A DNA stretch of 64,000 nucleotides. It comes from Hybos culiciformis. Its lineage: Eukaryota; Arthropoda; Insecta; Diptera; Hybotidae. The notes under the pieces were generated by a model that was not told the origin of the DNA, made no database searches, and saw only the letters and a program-made list of their open reading frames with translations. The DNA lies in the NCBI GenBank assembly GCA_964007475.1, contig OZ023274.1, positions 97,225,322 through 97,289,321 on the forward strand. The letters run 5' to 3'. Below are positions 11,422-22,281 of this stretch, piece after piece (the stretch's first letter is position 1; each line of letters begins with the position of its first letter). The position numbers and the translations under genes were made by a program.

Positions 11422-11507
11422 ACACACGGGAGGGGCGGGCAGCAGGGCGGCGGGCATGCGGAATGACCGCCCGCCCGCCGCCCTGCTGCTCCCCCTTTCC
11501 CGTGTGT
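11422..11507. repeat. GC-rich giant hairpin 2
   Basis: This second palindrome runs from ACACACGGGA to TCCCGTGTGT and shares the arm sequence GCAGCAGGGCGGCGGGC with hairpin 1. Its outer stem and loop (ATGCGGAATGA) differ from hairpin 1. It lies about 30 bp beyond hairpin 1 within the same element. Confidence 0.88.
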
Positions 11508-11796
11508 CCACACAAATATTTTATCTTTTTTACTCACATACGATAAATAGTGTCGTTTTAAAAATGACATTATTCATACGATAAAAAAACGACATTGTTC
11601 ATACGATGAATAATGTCGTTTTAAAAGCGACATTATTTATACAAAAAAAAAACGACCTTGTTTATTGTATGAATAATGTCGTTTTTTTTTGTATAAATAA
11701 TGTCGCTTTCAAACGACATTATTTATCGTATGAACAATGTCGTTTTTCTCGTATAAATTAAGTCCGTATAAATTATTTCGGAGTGCCATATAAATA

Positions 11797-13561
11797 TTAA
11801 ATACATATCTATATACATTTTTTTTTTATCAAAACGAATTTAAAGTCAAATTTAAATTTATCTCTTAAAAAAGTTCTCTCTGATGTAATAAGAATATGCT
11901 TTACTGAGCAAATTAAGACAATAATATTTATTTACAAACATAGATCATAGAACATAGAAAATTAATTAATATGGTGTCATTAACCAAAGTAGCTGATATA
12001 TCAGCACCTGTCAACAATAAAATGAATTCTCTAAAATCTAAATTTATCTTTCAATGACTTAATTTTCGATCAATTTCGAGACTTCATAACACAAACCCCA
12101 TTAAAATTAGATATTATATTATGTTGCTTATTATATGTTATAAAAAAGTATGAAAATTTAATTGATTTCTCATTATCGAAAGATACTTTGAAAATTTTTA
12201 CATAATAATATTTACCTAGTTATGATAAAATTGTAAACATCAAATTTTTTAGAATTAAAATTATTGCAATAGTTTGAGTTAAACGAAATAAATTAAGTGA
12301 ATAAATATTAAACTGTCCCAAGAATACAACTTATATATAAATTTTCTTCATAATAAAGTGATATTAATTAGTGATATATCTGCAATCTTGAATTCTTTAG
12401 TTTTAATCAAAAATGCATGGATTTAGAAAATTTCGATATAAATAAAATAATATGTATGGTAAGATAATTATGTACATTTTAACATTTAACTTTGGTTCTT
12501 TTCTTTTTTTTTTATCTTTTTTTTTGTTGGTTTTTTTTTTAAATGGAAAAATATCTTCAAGCATTTATCCATATTTGACGGTGGAGTTCTTCAATAATTC
12601 ATATTCTTTAATTATTCTTTTTTTTTAACAAATAAATAAAAAACATCAGTTGAAATCGAAAAATTATCAAAACTTTGATTTTTGATTTTTAGCCCAAATC
12701 CAAAGTTTTACAAGAAAAAAAGTAATTGGTTTCTTAAAATTATTTTATTCATAGCTAAATTTTTCATTTCGATCCAAGATTAATTTATTTATTGTCACAA
12801 GAAATTCCAACTCTTATCATTATCCATAATTATAAACGAAGTAATTGGTAATGCACCAATTTTTTTTTTTTTTAAATCTTATCCTTATCAGCTCCAATAA
12901 AAAAAATTAATTTAAAATTTATGCAAAAATCCCCTTAAAAATATAAATTTTTTTCAGAGGCATCTTGTTATTCGTTTATTTGATTTGGTTCTAATCGAAC
13001 TGTATGTATTAACAATACGCGAAGGTTCAGTAACAAAGTAAATCAAATATCCACACAAAACGAAGTACATATTGTGATTGTTTGATAAACATAAAAAAGT
13101 GAATAAATCGTGTGTTAAAAATCATTGTATAAATATTAGGAACTACGAAAGCTAACACGAAAAACCCATCTTGTAATAATTAGTCTATAAGACCCAAAAC
13201 ACTAAGTTTAATTATTATCTTACCATAATAAAAATTAAAATTAGTTAATTCCAAAAAATAGTTTCATTTTTAGTATCGACTAAAAAAAAATTAGTATATG
13301 GCTGCAGTAATATATATAAAATCTTTCTCAATGAAATAAATTTCATAAAACTTAAATATGTATAAGAGCGACGAAAATTGCGATTTCTTTAAGAAAATCT
13401 TTTTTAATGAAAACATTTTATGCAAAAAAAAAATTTGTTTTCTTATAAAGTACTTAGGTTCTTCACCAACCGATTAAAATAAATAATTATCATATCATAA
13501 ATAAGCGTTTTTCGAAATATATGTACATTAAGTGCAATAAGAGGCTTTGTAGTAAAAAAAG
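11797..13561. other. AT-rich intergenic region upstream of the secreted attacin
   Basis: There is no supported coding exon. Poly-T/poly-A tracts are frequent around 12500-12650. I looked for kappaB sites towards the attacin promoter and found only degenerate matches. Confidence 0.45.
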
Positions 13562-13568
13562 TATAAAA
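13562..13568 (+). promoter_or_regulatory. TATA box of the secreted attacin gene
   Basis: TATAAAA is followed about 25-30 bp later by CTCATCAGTC, which resembles the insect initiator TCAGT, and then by a 5' UTR of about 90 bp before the ATG at 13684. Confidence 0.65.
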
Positions 13569-13683
13569 TCCTTCGAATTTTTATTCAAACTCATCAGTCT
13601 TATTAAATACATTATTAAATACATCTTATTAAATCGATTTATTCAACGCAGATACAAATCTTTCAAAAAACAAAAACAATAAA

Positions 13684-14384
13684 ATGAGTTTAACAAATAA
13701 AGTGTTTCTTTTATTTTTGGGAGCTAATGTAATTTGTTTGGTCAGTGGCCAACAATTAGGTGGAGTTTTATCAACGAATCCAAACGGTGGTCTTGATGCT
13801 ACTATAAGAGCTACTGAAGGTATCGGTAATCCAAATCATAATTTAATCGGTGGAATTTTCGCATCTTCAAATAGTTTACCCAAAAGTCCTGTATCTACTG
13901 GCGCTTTTCTTAATTACAACAAGTGAGTAAAAGAATTTACAAAACCATAAAATTAATTTTATTTTATGTATAAATTTCATTTAGTAACGGCCATGGACTT
14001 GGATTGAGCCACACAAATACACAAGGAGTTGGTAGTTCATTTTCACAAAATGCACATGTCAATCTTTTACAAACTGATAAACACAAGTTAGACGCAAATG
14101 CTTTTCATAGTGCTACTAAATTGGACAATGGATTCAAATTTAATAAATATGGTGGAGGATTAGATTACAATCATGCATCTGGACTAGGTGCTTCTAGTAG
14201 CTTAAGCCGAATTCCACAAATTGGAGGAAATACTTTAGATTTAACTGGAAAAGCAAATTTATGGAAATCTAATAACGGGATGACAACTTTTGATGCAACT
14301 GCTACACATTCCAAACATTTTGGTGGTCTTTTTAATGGCCAATCAAATACTGGTTTTAATTTAGGTTTAACTCATAAATTTTAA
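13684..14384 (+). CDS. Attacin, secreted antimicrobial protein
   Basis: Attacins are secreted glycine-rich proteins that act on the outer membrane of Gram-negative bacteria and are induced through the Imd pathway in flies. Exon 1 is 13684-13922 and exon 2 is 13985-14384, with a 62-bp phase-2 intron, giving 212 residues. The signal peptide spans about residues 1-22, ending LVSG before QQLGG. The attacin N domain follows (STNPNGGLDA, NPNHNLIGGIFAS), then two G domains with NAFHSATKLDNGFKFNKYGG, LDYNHASGLGA, GKANLWKSNNGMTTFDATA and the ending LGLTHKF. No RxxR propeptide site is seen after the signal. It is the head-to-head paralogue of the leaderless attacin at 7632-8381, with the same intron site and the same exon 2 length. 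Confidence 0.95.
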
Positions 14385-16391
14385 AATTATACATAAAGTT
14401 TGTAAATAAAAAAAAATTGATACCATACCAAAAATAATTTTAATAATCGTTTATAATAAAAATTTATCAAAATCAATTAATCAGAAATATAAAAGTTTTT
14501 TAATTTATCGCCAAAATAATAATAAAAAAAAAAATTTGAATAAAAGAGAATCTTTCTAGTGAAAAATTGCTATACTTTGGAGAAATTGAATAATGTTATT
14601 TGAAATTAAGAGGTAAAATAAATATTAAAACATTGAATTTTAATCTAGGCCCTTACTTGCAGCTACTTTACAGAATGAAATTATTTGCACTTATATAAAA
14701 GAATTTTTTTTTTACCTTCAAATTTTCTTTCGAATATTTCAAAAGACTCTATTTTCTAATGGATTTTTTTGCTCCAAAGACAAACACATTTTTTTTCCAT
14801 AATATTTGAATTAATTTTATGTTCACATGAAAATTGGGAACATATATAATCCAGAAAAAAAATTTAAATTTTTTAAAATTGGTTTTCTTATAGTTTCATA
14901 TTTTTTTTATTATTCCCCATTTGACAAAATTTAAAAATTTTCGAGGAAAATTTTTTTACATATAGGTTTATATGGTGACAATATTAAATTCTTCATAGGG
15001 AACCTGCTCTTTTACATCTATCGCCTAAATTTATTTAAATTTGGTACTTACGAACAGCAGATAAAAAATATTGAAAAGATACTTAAAATATCTAAAAACA
15101 AAATTTAAACATAAAATCAAATTCAGGAGCTTTGTTTGTTAATAATTCATATATCTCGTTATAGGGTTATTATATTCATATAAATTTGATCGGATTTCCT
15201 GTTATGATTATTTGTGAAATACAATCTCCTTGAATTAAAATTAATTTTTTCAGAGATCTTGGAAGGTGTTAAATCATCAAAAAGTTTCCTGTACTTTGCG
15301 ACCAATGGTAATTATAGGTAACCAAGGTAATTTTTTCAAACTTTTGTAACCATATTTAAAAAAAAAAAATAAAATAAAAATGTTTGATAAAATCAATGAA
15401 AATATTTAATAACTCATTTTGGTCCACTGTGTTTTGTTAAATTTTTATTCAAATAACATCGTCACATCATGTTAGTTATATTCTCTTCCACCTCTTTGTT
15501 CAACTTTAAATTTCAGCAGCATCTTTTTTAAAACTAATGCAAACCATGACTACAAGATTTTGATGACAAGAATAATTGAATTTTCATTAAAAGATTTTCT
15601 AGTCTAGTTTAGTATAAAAAAAGTCATTGATTTCTTTTTGTGCATTATACTTTATCTTTTTTAACATCATAAAAGTTATAGTAAAAAGATTACATTTTTT
15701 TTTGTATTTTCTTAGTGGTAACTTTTTATATGGAAATGGAAGAACATACGAAACAACAATATATAGATTTTTATATTTATATAGCAACTTTGAAAAAAAT
15801 CAAAAAAAATAAAGATATCTTTTAAAATCCCTACAAAAAGATTATTCTTTTTATTATTGTAACTTTTAAAACTACTAAATAAATTGTACAAAAGTTCATA
15901 AATAAAAACTAAGTGAAATTTTTCTTTTATTTTCCCATATTGACCTTTAACCTTTTTTGAGAGGTTAACCCTCATGATGATTCTCTAAAATTTATTTATG
16001 TTTTGTTCAAATTTTATATTTATAGAAAATTTTCAAAATAGGTTAACAACTTAATGTCAGTTTGATAATAGAAAATTGTCATTATTTTTTTTTTCGAAAT
16101 AAAATGAAATAAAAAGAAATTTTTAAGATTTTTGGAACTATAAATTTATGATTGAAATATAAGAAATATGTTTCAGCAAAAAAGGTTATTAAATTTAGGT
16201 AATGAACTAATTTATTTTTTACGTAAAAGTAGATATTAAAGTTTTACAACTAATATTTTCATTCAAAATAAGAAAAATTATGTAAGTGGTTAGTTTCTTA
16301 ATAATTATTCTAAGGAAAATTGAATTGAACTATTCAAATTCTCATTATTCAAAGTTCGAGCTTATTTTAATTTTTCTTAATTCATAATTTC
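14385..16391. other. AT-rich intergenic region
   Basis: It begins with the attacin 3' UTR (AATAAA-like signals near 14404). I see no coding exon or recognisable repeat in the remainder. Confidence 0.45.
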
Positions 16392-16398
16392 CTACTAC

Positions 16399-16628
16399 CA
16401 AAAAGCATGTTTATAAAGAGGAATCAGTCCCATACAAAAAAAGAATTAAAATAGTGAAACAAAAAATCCATATCACAACCCCATGAGCTTTTTTTTTTTT
16501 TTTTGAGAATTCCACTCTCACAAAAGCTTTTAAAACTTTAAAAATTGTATAGAACTGTTGTTATTTTGTTACTATTTTAAATCTTTTTTTTGTACGGGAC
16601 TGATTCCTCTTTATATACATGCTTTTTG
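16399..16628. mobile_element. Small foldback MITE
   Basis: This 230-bp non-coding element has long inverted repeats of about 60 bp. The left arm starts CAAAAAGCATGT and runs through AAAGAGGAATCAGTCCC, and the right arm mirrors it with few changes. It is flanked by 7-bp direct repeats CTACTAC at 16392-16398 and 16629-16635. The superfamily is uncertain; a hAT element would normally give 8 bp. Confidence 0.8.
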
Positions 16629-16635
16629 CTACTAC

Positions 16636-18379
16636 CGTATTAATTTTTGTTTTGACGTTATTACTTCCGACAATTTTAACTATTTATTATATACAAAGTT
16701 TCATAATATGTAAAATTTAATATTTTTCGAATAATACAACAGAATGAGAGAATTTTGAAAATGTTTTTCAAGTATTTCATAAATGGAAGTTAAATCATTG
16801 ATAAACTTTTTTACAATAAATACTTATATAGTTTATGCGGAAGTATAAATTTTTTAACTCTTACACATTTTACACATCACGTATTTACATGTATAAATGT
16901 ATTGTAATTTAATGACATGAAAGGGGTTTTTTTTTAAATAAATCTTTTAAGGCTATTTGGGATTTTAAGTATATAATCAAAAGAATCAAAAATGTATGCA
17001 TTGTGTAAAAATATTTTGCTTGAGTTAACAATAAATTGCTTGTAAAAAAAATTGTTTTTGATTTCAATCATATATCTGTATAATACGTCCCTACAGAACA
17101 TTATTAAGTGCTAGGCTAATAACTTTAAATTGGTATCTTTTTTTATTCCAAAAAAAAAAAAAAAATCAGAAACGTTAAAAATTTATTTTTAAATTAATGT
17201 TTTATAAAATTTTTTTTGTTTTCTCCAATTTTTTCTTTTATTAATGTAGAGAATTTTTTTGATAGTGAAAAGAATCAATGCGAACCTCATGCGAAAACTA
17301 TATTATTAAAATGTTGAAACATGAAGAGTTGAGCTCAGGAAACATGATTTAAGTTCACATAAAAATTAAATTTTTAAATAGTATTTAAACTCATCCGTCG
17401 TACTATGAGTAAATATTATTCAAAAATTATAAATGGGTCCTCTTATATTTAGGGTTTCTTATGTAAAATAATTAATTATTGAGTAGATACATATTATTAA
17501 TTATTTTACATTATTTTTAATAATTTCCATATTATAAAAATATAATATTGATATTTAAGAACCCTGGCCAATGCATCAACATGCCTTTTTAAGTTATCAT
17601 TATTATCTTGTATGTTATTATGCATTTGTTATTTTCATTTGGCATGTAATTATCCTTCGATGATTCACACGTACAATTTTTAAATGCAGCCAAAGATGAA
17701 ACTTTTCAAACAATTTGCATCAGGTACAAATAAAATACGTGCCATAAATTTTTAAAAGATTAAAAATATTGGTAATAACTTAAATCATATAAAAGTATAA
17801 ATCAATATCGAAATTCCAAAAATTTAAGAAAAAAAATTTGCTTTTAAATTAAGCGAAGATTTTGGTTATGTACAAGAACGTTCTCTAATTTAGTTCCATC
17901 CTATTCTACATCTTCAAATTTTTTTATTACTTTTACATGTTAAAAAAATTTCATTTAACCTTAATTTGTATATAAGTCAATATATATTTATTAGCTAAAG
18001 AAATTTTTATTTGGAATGAAATGTAAATTTCTAATGAAATCATGTTCTAACTTCAGAATTTTAGTTATTTCAGTGGAAATAATTGTTATGAATGTCATTT
18101 CTGCTTCTTCTATACAAAATTAAAAAAAAAATATTTATCTAAAAAAATAACAATACGCAATGTGAAGGTATTTTCAAATATAAGAATTATTCTTCTGTAC
18201 AACTTAATTTAATAATAATTTCAACAGTTTATTAATTACTTATTTTTAAACTCAATTAGTTCAAAAAAAAAATCATTCATTATTATTCTTTAACAGTTTA
18301 TTATTTATTGATCATCTATTATATTTATTTTTGTAATTAACACATATTTACAACTAAGCACCAACTATTTAATTTTAAT
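16636..18379. other. AT-rich intergenic region
   Basis: No coding exon is supported. The right end holds the 3' UTR of the minus-strand SMIM20 gene. Confidence 0.45.
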
Positions 18380-19385
18380 TCATTTTTTTCTATCAAACGG
18401 ATCCGTCCACACTTTCATATCTGAAATATAAATGTAAATTAAAACAGAGACCTAATAATAATATAAAGAAAAATTTTACAAATCTTGTATTCATGTTAGA
18501 AAAACATTTTAATTCGACAAAATTGTAATAGGTATTTAAATGTTTTTGAGTATCGAGCTTAGATTTTATTAATAAACTTAAAATACATACTTCCAGGCTG
18601 AATATCTTCCTGTTTGAATCCGGCTCTATTAACTTTTTGCATTTGTTCTAAAATTAAAAATTAAAAAAATCATTTAAAAAAAATTAATTCAAGTCATTAA
18701 GAACACATTAAGATCTCTTAGGAATTATTTAATTAATTGCTGTTTTTTAAATCTTATTTCAACTTTGTTTTTTTAGAGATTATTGCTAATAAGTGTTAGT
18801 GTTGTATATCATTCACTAGTAAGTCAAATCATCTCGGTTTTGAATATTGTTTTAATTTATCGTGGAATTACCAATCAAAGTACCAATCACTAGAGATCAG
18901 GTAGTTAAGGACTTAGGTATTTTACTCTAATTTTAAAATATATTTAGAATTCCATATAAAACAGTTGGTGGTTAATAACTCAATGGTTGGATTTATTAAA
19001 AGATGATCAAAAATTTATTACTCCGCTAAGTTACAGAATCCTTATTCACAAGTTTAATTAGACCATTGAGGATATATTATATATTATTATATATAGTTCG
19101 ACCTATAGGAATAGGTAGGTAGTAAGGTGCACGGGCGGGTAAGTACCTACACTACGATGTAAAAGCATATTAATTGAATATTCAACTTACTGTATTCATC
19201 TGCGTTAATCATTGGTGCTATAACAATTGGATAAAGAGCTAAAATTGACAATAAATAAATAATTAAAATCAGAATTACTTATAAATTAAATAATTTTTTC
19301 AGTTTCACGAGGACAAACCTAAAGTGATCCCACCGACGAATGCTGTAATGAATGTCACATACCTTAAACCCTTTAATTTAGCCAT
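18380..19385 (-). CDS. SMIM20: SMIM20 / MITRAC7, cytochrome c oxidase assembly factor
   Basis: Tiny inner-mitochondrial-membrane protein; in mammals MITRAC7 binds newly made COX1 and stabilises a late assembly intermediate of complex IV. There are four coding exons, 19319-19385, 19191-19238, 18591-18647 and 18380-18420, whose phases all fit. They give 70 residues, close to the human length of about 69. The order is a short basic N-terminus (MAKLKGLR), one membrane segment at about residues 9-29, the sequence ALYPIVIAPMINADEY, then NRAGFKQEDIQPG and the ending KVWTDPFDRKK. The family hallmarks YPI, EYK, NRAG, QEDVQP and KVWSDPF are all met. All exons are too short to be picked up as long frames. 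Confidence 0.93.
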
Positions 19386-20244
19386 TTTTTTTAATAAAAA
19401 TTAATCTGAACAATAAATATTTATTATTGGTTTTATTTTTTGCATAATTCTATTTCGGTATCGGGTTCGGGTTGGTTTGGTTAGTTGATTTGATTCATAA
19501 TATTTAATTTTTGATTGTAGGCAAGATTTGTTTTTATTTTTATATCCAAATGTCAATCACATTACCATTACCATACCGAAAAAAATGCATGTACGCTGAA
19601 AGTTCTTTTCTTACATAATATAAAAGACAGCCTATGTCGGTACAATTTCTGGCTATAGGGGGCGCTATTATAAATGGTTCTTATGTTTCTTATTCAAATT
19701 TTAATGACTTTTTGCGATTTGAGTATTTTTATTAGCGTACAAATGAAAATTATATGAAAGCTTTAAATGTACAGAAAAGCTTTTTGTTCCGGAAATTTTA
19801 TTTTATAGGTAGGTAGGTATATCAGTTTATTAGAGACAATAAACAGAAATTAATATTCAATATTATTAATCGAAAGAATTTTTTTATTTTTCATATAATA
19901 AAATGATTTAAAATTTTAAGAATCATAAATCATAATGCGAACTTTTGAGACAAGCACTATGTTTTTTTAAAAATCTTTTATAGATATTAATCCATATTAT
20001 ATAATGGTCTCTGTATGTATGTAGAAGAAGGTTATAAATAAATATAAAATTATAATTAAGAACAATAAAAGTTTTATTTCAAAATTAAAAAGAAATAATC
20101 TACAATATTTCATTCAAATCTAAAATAATATTTAAAGTTTCAAACACATTCATAAAATTATAAAAAACAAATCATGATAAAAATTTTCTAATATACATTT
20201 TATATGATAATACATACTATGTATTTTAGTTTAAATTAAATTCT
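19386..20244. other. Spacer between SMIM20 and the zinc-finger gene
   Basis: This is AT-rich DNA that must hold the SMIM20 promoter and the 3' UTR of the zinc-finger gene. A short GGTAGGTAGG tract lies near 19807. I see no gene. Confidence 0.45.
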
Positions 20245-22281
20245 TTAAAAATCAAAAGTTTTCATAGTAATACAACGACCAGATCGTGAAAAAACAGTCT
20301 TTTTCGATGGCTCATCTAGAGTTGTGTCATCTACTACAAGTTTTCGTTTAATCTTTTTTGGTCTTTTTTCTTCGATTCGTACTTCTTCTTTGCTTTGTTC
20401 ACAATTAGTTTTCTTTTCGACCTCAGCAGTTTGTTTTGTATTGTTTGATAATTTGCACGTATTATCTGAATAAATATTCTGATTCTTTTTAACTTCAGTT
20501 ATTTCGAATGATTTTTTTTGTGAAATTTCACACGAGATTTGTTTTGATGCTTTCACTACAGCTTGTTGTGAAACTTCACGGGGAACTTCTTCAATCAAAT
20601 TTTGAATTTTCCGATTTTCGTTTAAATTTGAAATTTGTTGTATTAATAAATTTGATCTCAACAAATTCTGAGCAAGAATGTTTTGAATAAAATGCTGTTG
20701 AAATTGAACAAACTGTTGTTTAACTTGATTAGAAGGATTTACGTTTAAAGGCGTTATATTATGTGCTAATGGGACAATATAATTTGCGTTCGGTAATAAT
20801 GGAGATGTATTCTTCAATGTCAAAATCTTTTCAGAATTACTTGAAACTACAATAGGTCGGCTTGGGTTTTTTATAATTTTATTTTTAATTTCTACTATTG
20901 GCTTCAAGCCATTGCTACTAAATTGTGATGTATTAGGAATATATTTCATTAAATTTTGATTATAATCCAAATTTGTTTCAATATATTTTGTTTGAACACT
21001 ATTCGATAGATTTTTTATCTTATCAATTATGGCAGATTTCGGTTTTCTAATGGTTGGCTTCACAATCTCAATATATTGTCTGTGATTGGTTTTCATGTGA
21101 CTTGCCTGAAAATATTTGTATTTAATAACAATTCTCCGTTTGTACTTTCAAAGATAAAAAAAAGGATTTTTTTGATACACAATTTAAATCTTCGAAAACA
21201 TCCAGCCTTAATGGAGGATTTTGAACTGCAGTTTGGATTTTGAACATTTGGTTTATGATTTATTATTACCAACTTTCGATTTTGAGATTTGGATTATGTA
21301 GCAAATCCGTATATTATATTGATCTGTGATATTTTCTTTTAGCTTTTATCGGTTATAAATAATGTTTCTTTATACATTATATAATTATTATATAGGTAGG
21401 TACCTACTTTATACAATGTTACATTAAATACTTACTAACTTTTACATTATTATTATGTACATACCAATTCCTCTTTTGATTTTGTGTATAAACCGCACAA
21501 GATGCAAAATGGCTTTAAATGAATTTTAGAATGAGTGAGAAAGCTTAACCTGTAAATATTAATAATATATAATAATAATGAACTTATCAAAAAAACATTT
21601 TTAAATTATAATTTTATAACTAATGTTAACATAATATGTTAAAGCGTCTAGAGTCGAGTGTCTAGAGCAGTAGTCTAACCAAGTATAGATTGATAAAAAT
21701 TTAGTAGATCGTCAAACTTAAATCATCAACTTATTCGAGCTTAAAAACTTTTTCAGTAAAGAGTTATTATAAATACACCTATAATATGTAATACAATGCA
21801 CTGTACTGTTCCCAAACAGAATATTTTGTTGGAAATAGTATGTAAGACGTAAGTGCCTTATTTTTTAATTTCGTTTATGCTTATTTAAATTTTTTTTAAT
21901 TACCGTGTATTAAAGAAAATAAAGCATTCTGTGCATCTGTACGCAACTTTTGGACCCCTTTTTTCATTTATATCTTGCGTCAGTCCAAAATACCCCTAAA
22001 AAGAAAAAAATTTGAAGTAAACATACCAGTTTCTATAATGAGTGTTTAAATAAAACTTACATCTTTCCAAGTTATAATTTCACCCTCTTTAGTTTTGTTC
22101 GCAGCCAATCCGGATGCTTTTTTCCTATTTGTGGTTTTACTTTGATTTTGGTAAACATTGAGAATTTCCTAAAATTAAAGTTTTACAGAGGATCAGTAAA
22201 GTCATAAAATTTATAAAAAATAAATTTAGATAATTTTCAATTTACATTTGCTCGAAACATTATATTTTTATTATTTTGCAT
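20245..22281 (-). CDS. Two-finger C2H2 zinc-finger protein, family unknown
   Basis: Five coding exons, 22246-22281, 22061-22168, 21904-21995, 21465-21549 and 20245-21105, join in phase to give 393 residues. The first finger is Cys69-Cys72-His85-His89, split by an intron at its middle. The second is Cys94-Cys97-His110-His115, again split before its first His. The N-terminus is basic (NRKKASGLAANK). After the fingers comes a long low-complexity tail. It has a Gln/Leu-rich helical stretch (VKQQFVQFQQHFIQNILAQN), a Glu/Lys-rich stretch and a bipartite-like nuclear signal RPKKIKRK, and it ends MKTFDF. It is probably a nuclear DNA-, RNA- or protein-binding factor. I do not recognise the orthologue. 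The first four exons are short and found only through splice sites and phase. Intron 3, between the exons ending 21904 and starting 21549, is the source of the 106-bp copy at 24440. Confidence 0.8.
21584..21689 (+). repeat. Donor copy of a 106-bp duplicated segment
   Basis: These 106 bases lie in an intron of the zinc-finger gene. They are identical, by my base-by-base reading, to 24440-24545. They include GCGTCTAGAGTCGAGTG and CAGTAGTCTAACCAAG. At this copy the segment is not flanked by direct repeats, so it is probably the source. Confidence 0.85.

Larger units (their letters stand above)
10938..11787. mobile_element. Foldback-like transposon with palindromic repeat arms and a GC-rich double-hairpin core
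   Basis: The element is 850 bp, flanked by exact 9-bp direct repeats ATATAAATA at 10929-10937 and 11788-11796. Its ends share the inverted core CCGAAATAATTTATACG. Both arms, about 280 bp on the left and 260 bp on the right, are built from repeats of a palindromic motif, AACGACATTATT...AATGTCGTT, spaced by CGTATGAATAA and CGTATAAATAA. Inside them TATGTGAGTAAAA (left) and TTTTACTCACATA (right) form a further inverted pair. The core at 11279-11507 contains two GC-rich hairpins. A 9-bp duplication with long arms made of tandem repeats recalls Foldback elements of Drosophila (P superfamily); a Mutator-like MITE is the alternative. There is no transposase. Open frames across the core are artefacts of the GC-rich palindromes. 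Confidence 0.85.

Noticed and set aside
11078..11570. Three overlapping frames on both strands rich in Gly, Arg, Pro and Ala
   Set aside because: They are mirror readings of the GC-rich palindromes in the foldback element, present on both strands, with no start context or domain.
13457..13467. GGTTCTTCACC upstream of the secreted attacin as a kappaB site
   Set aside because: It shares only the TTCACC half with the better site at 8587 and lacks the GGG half-site.
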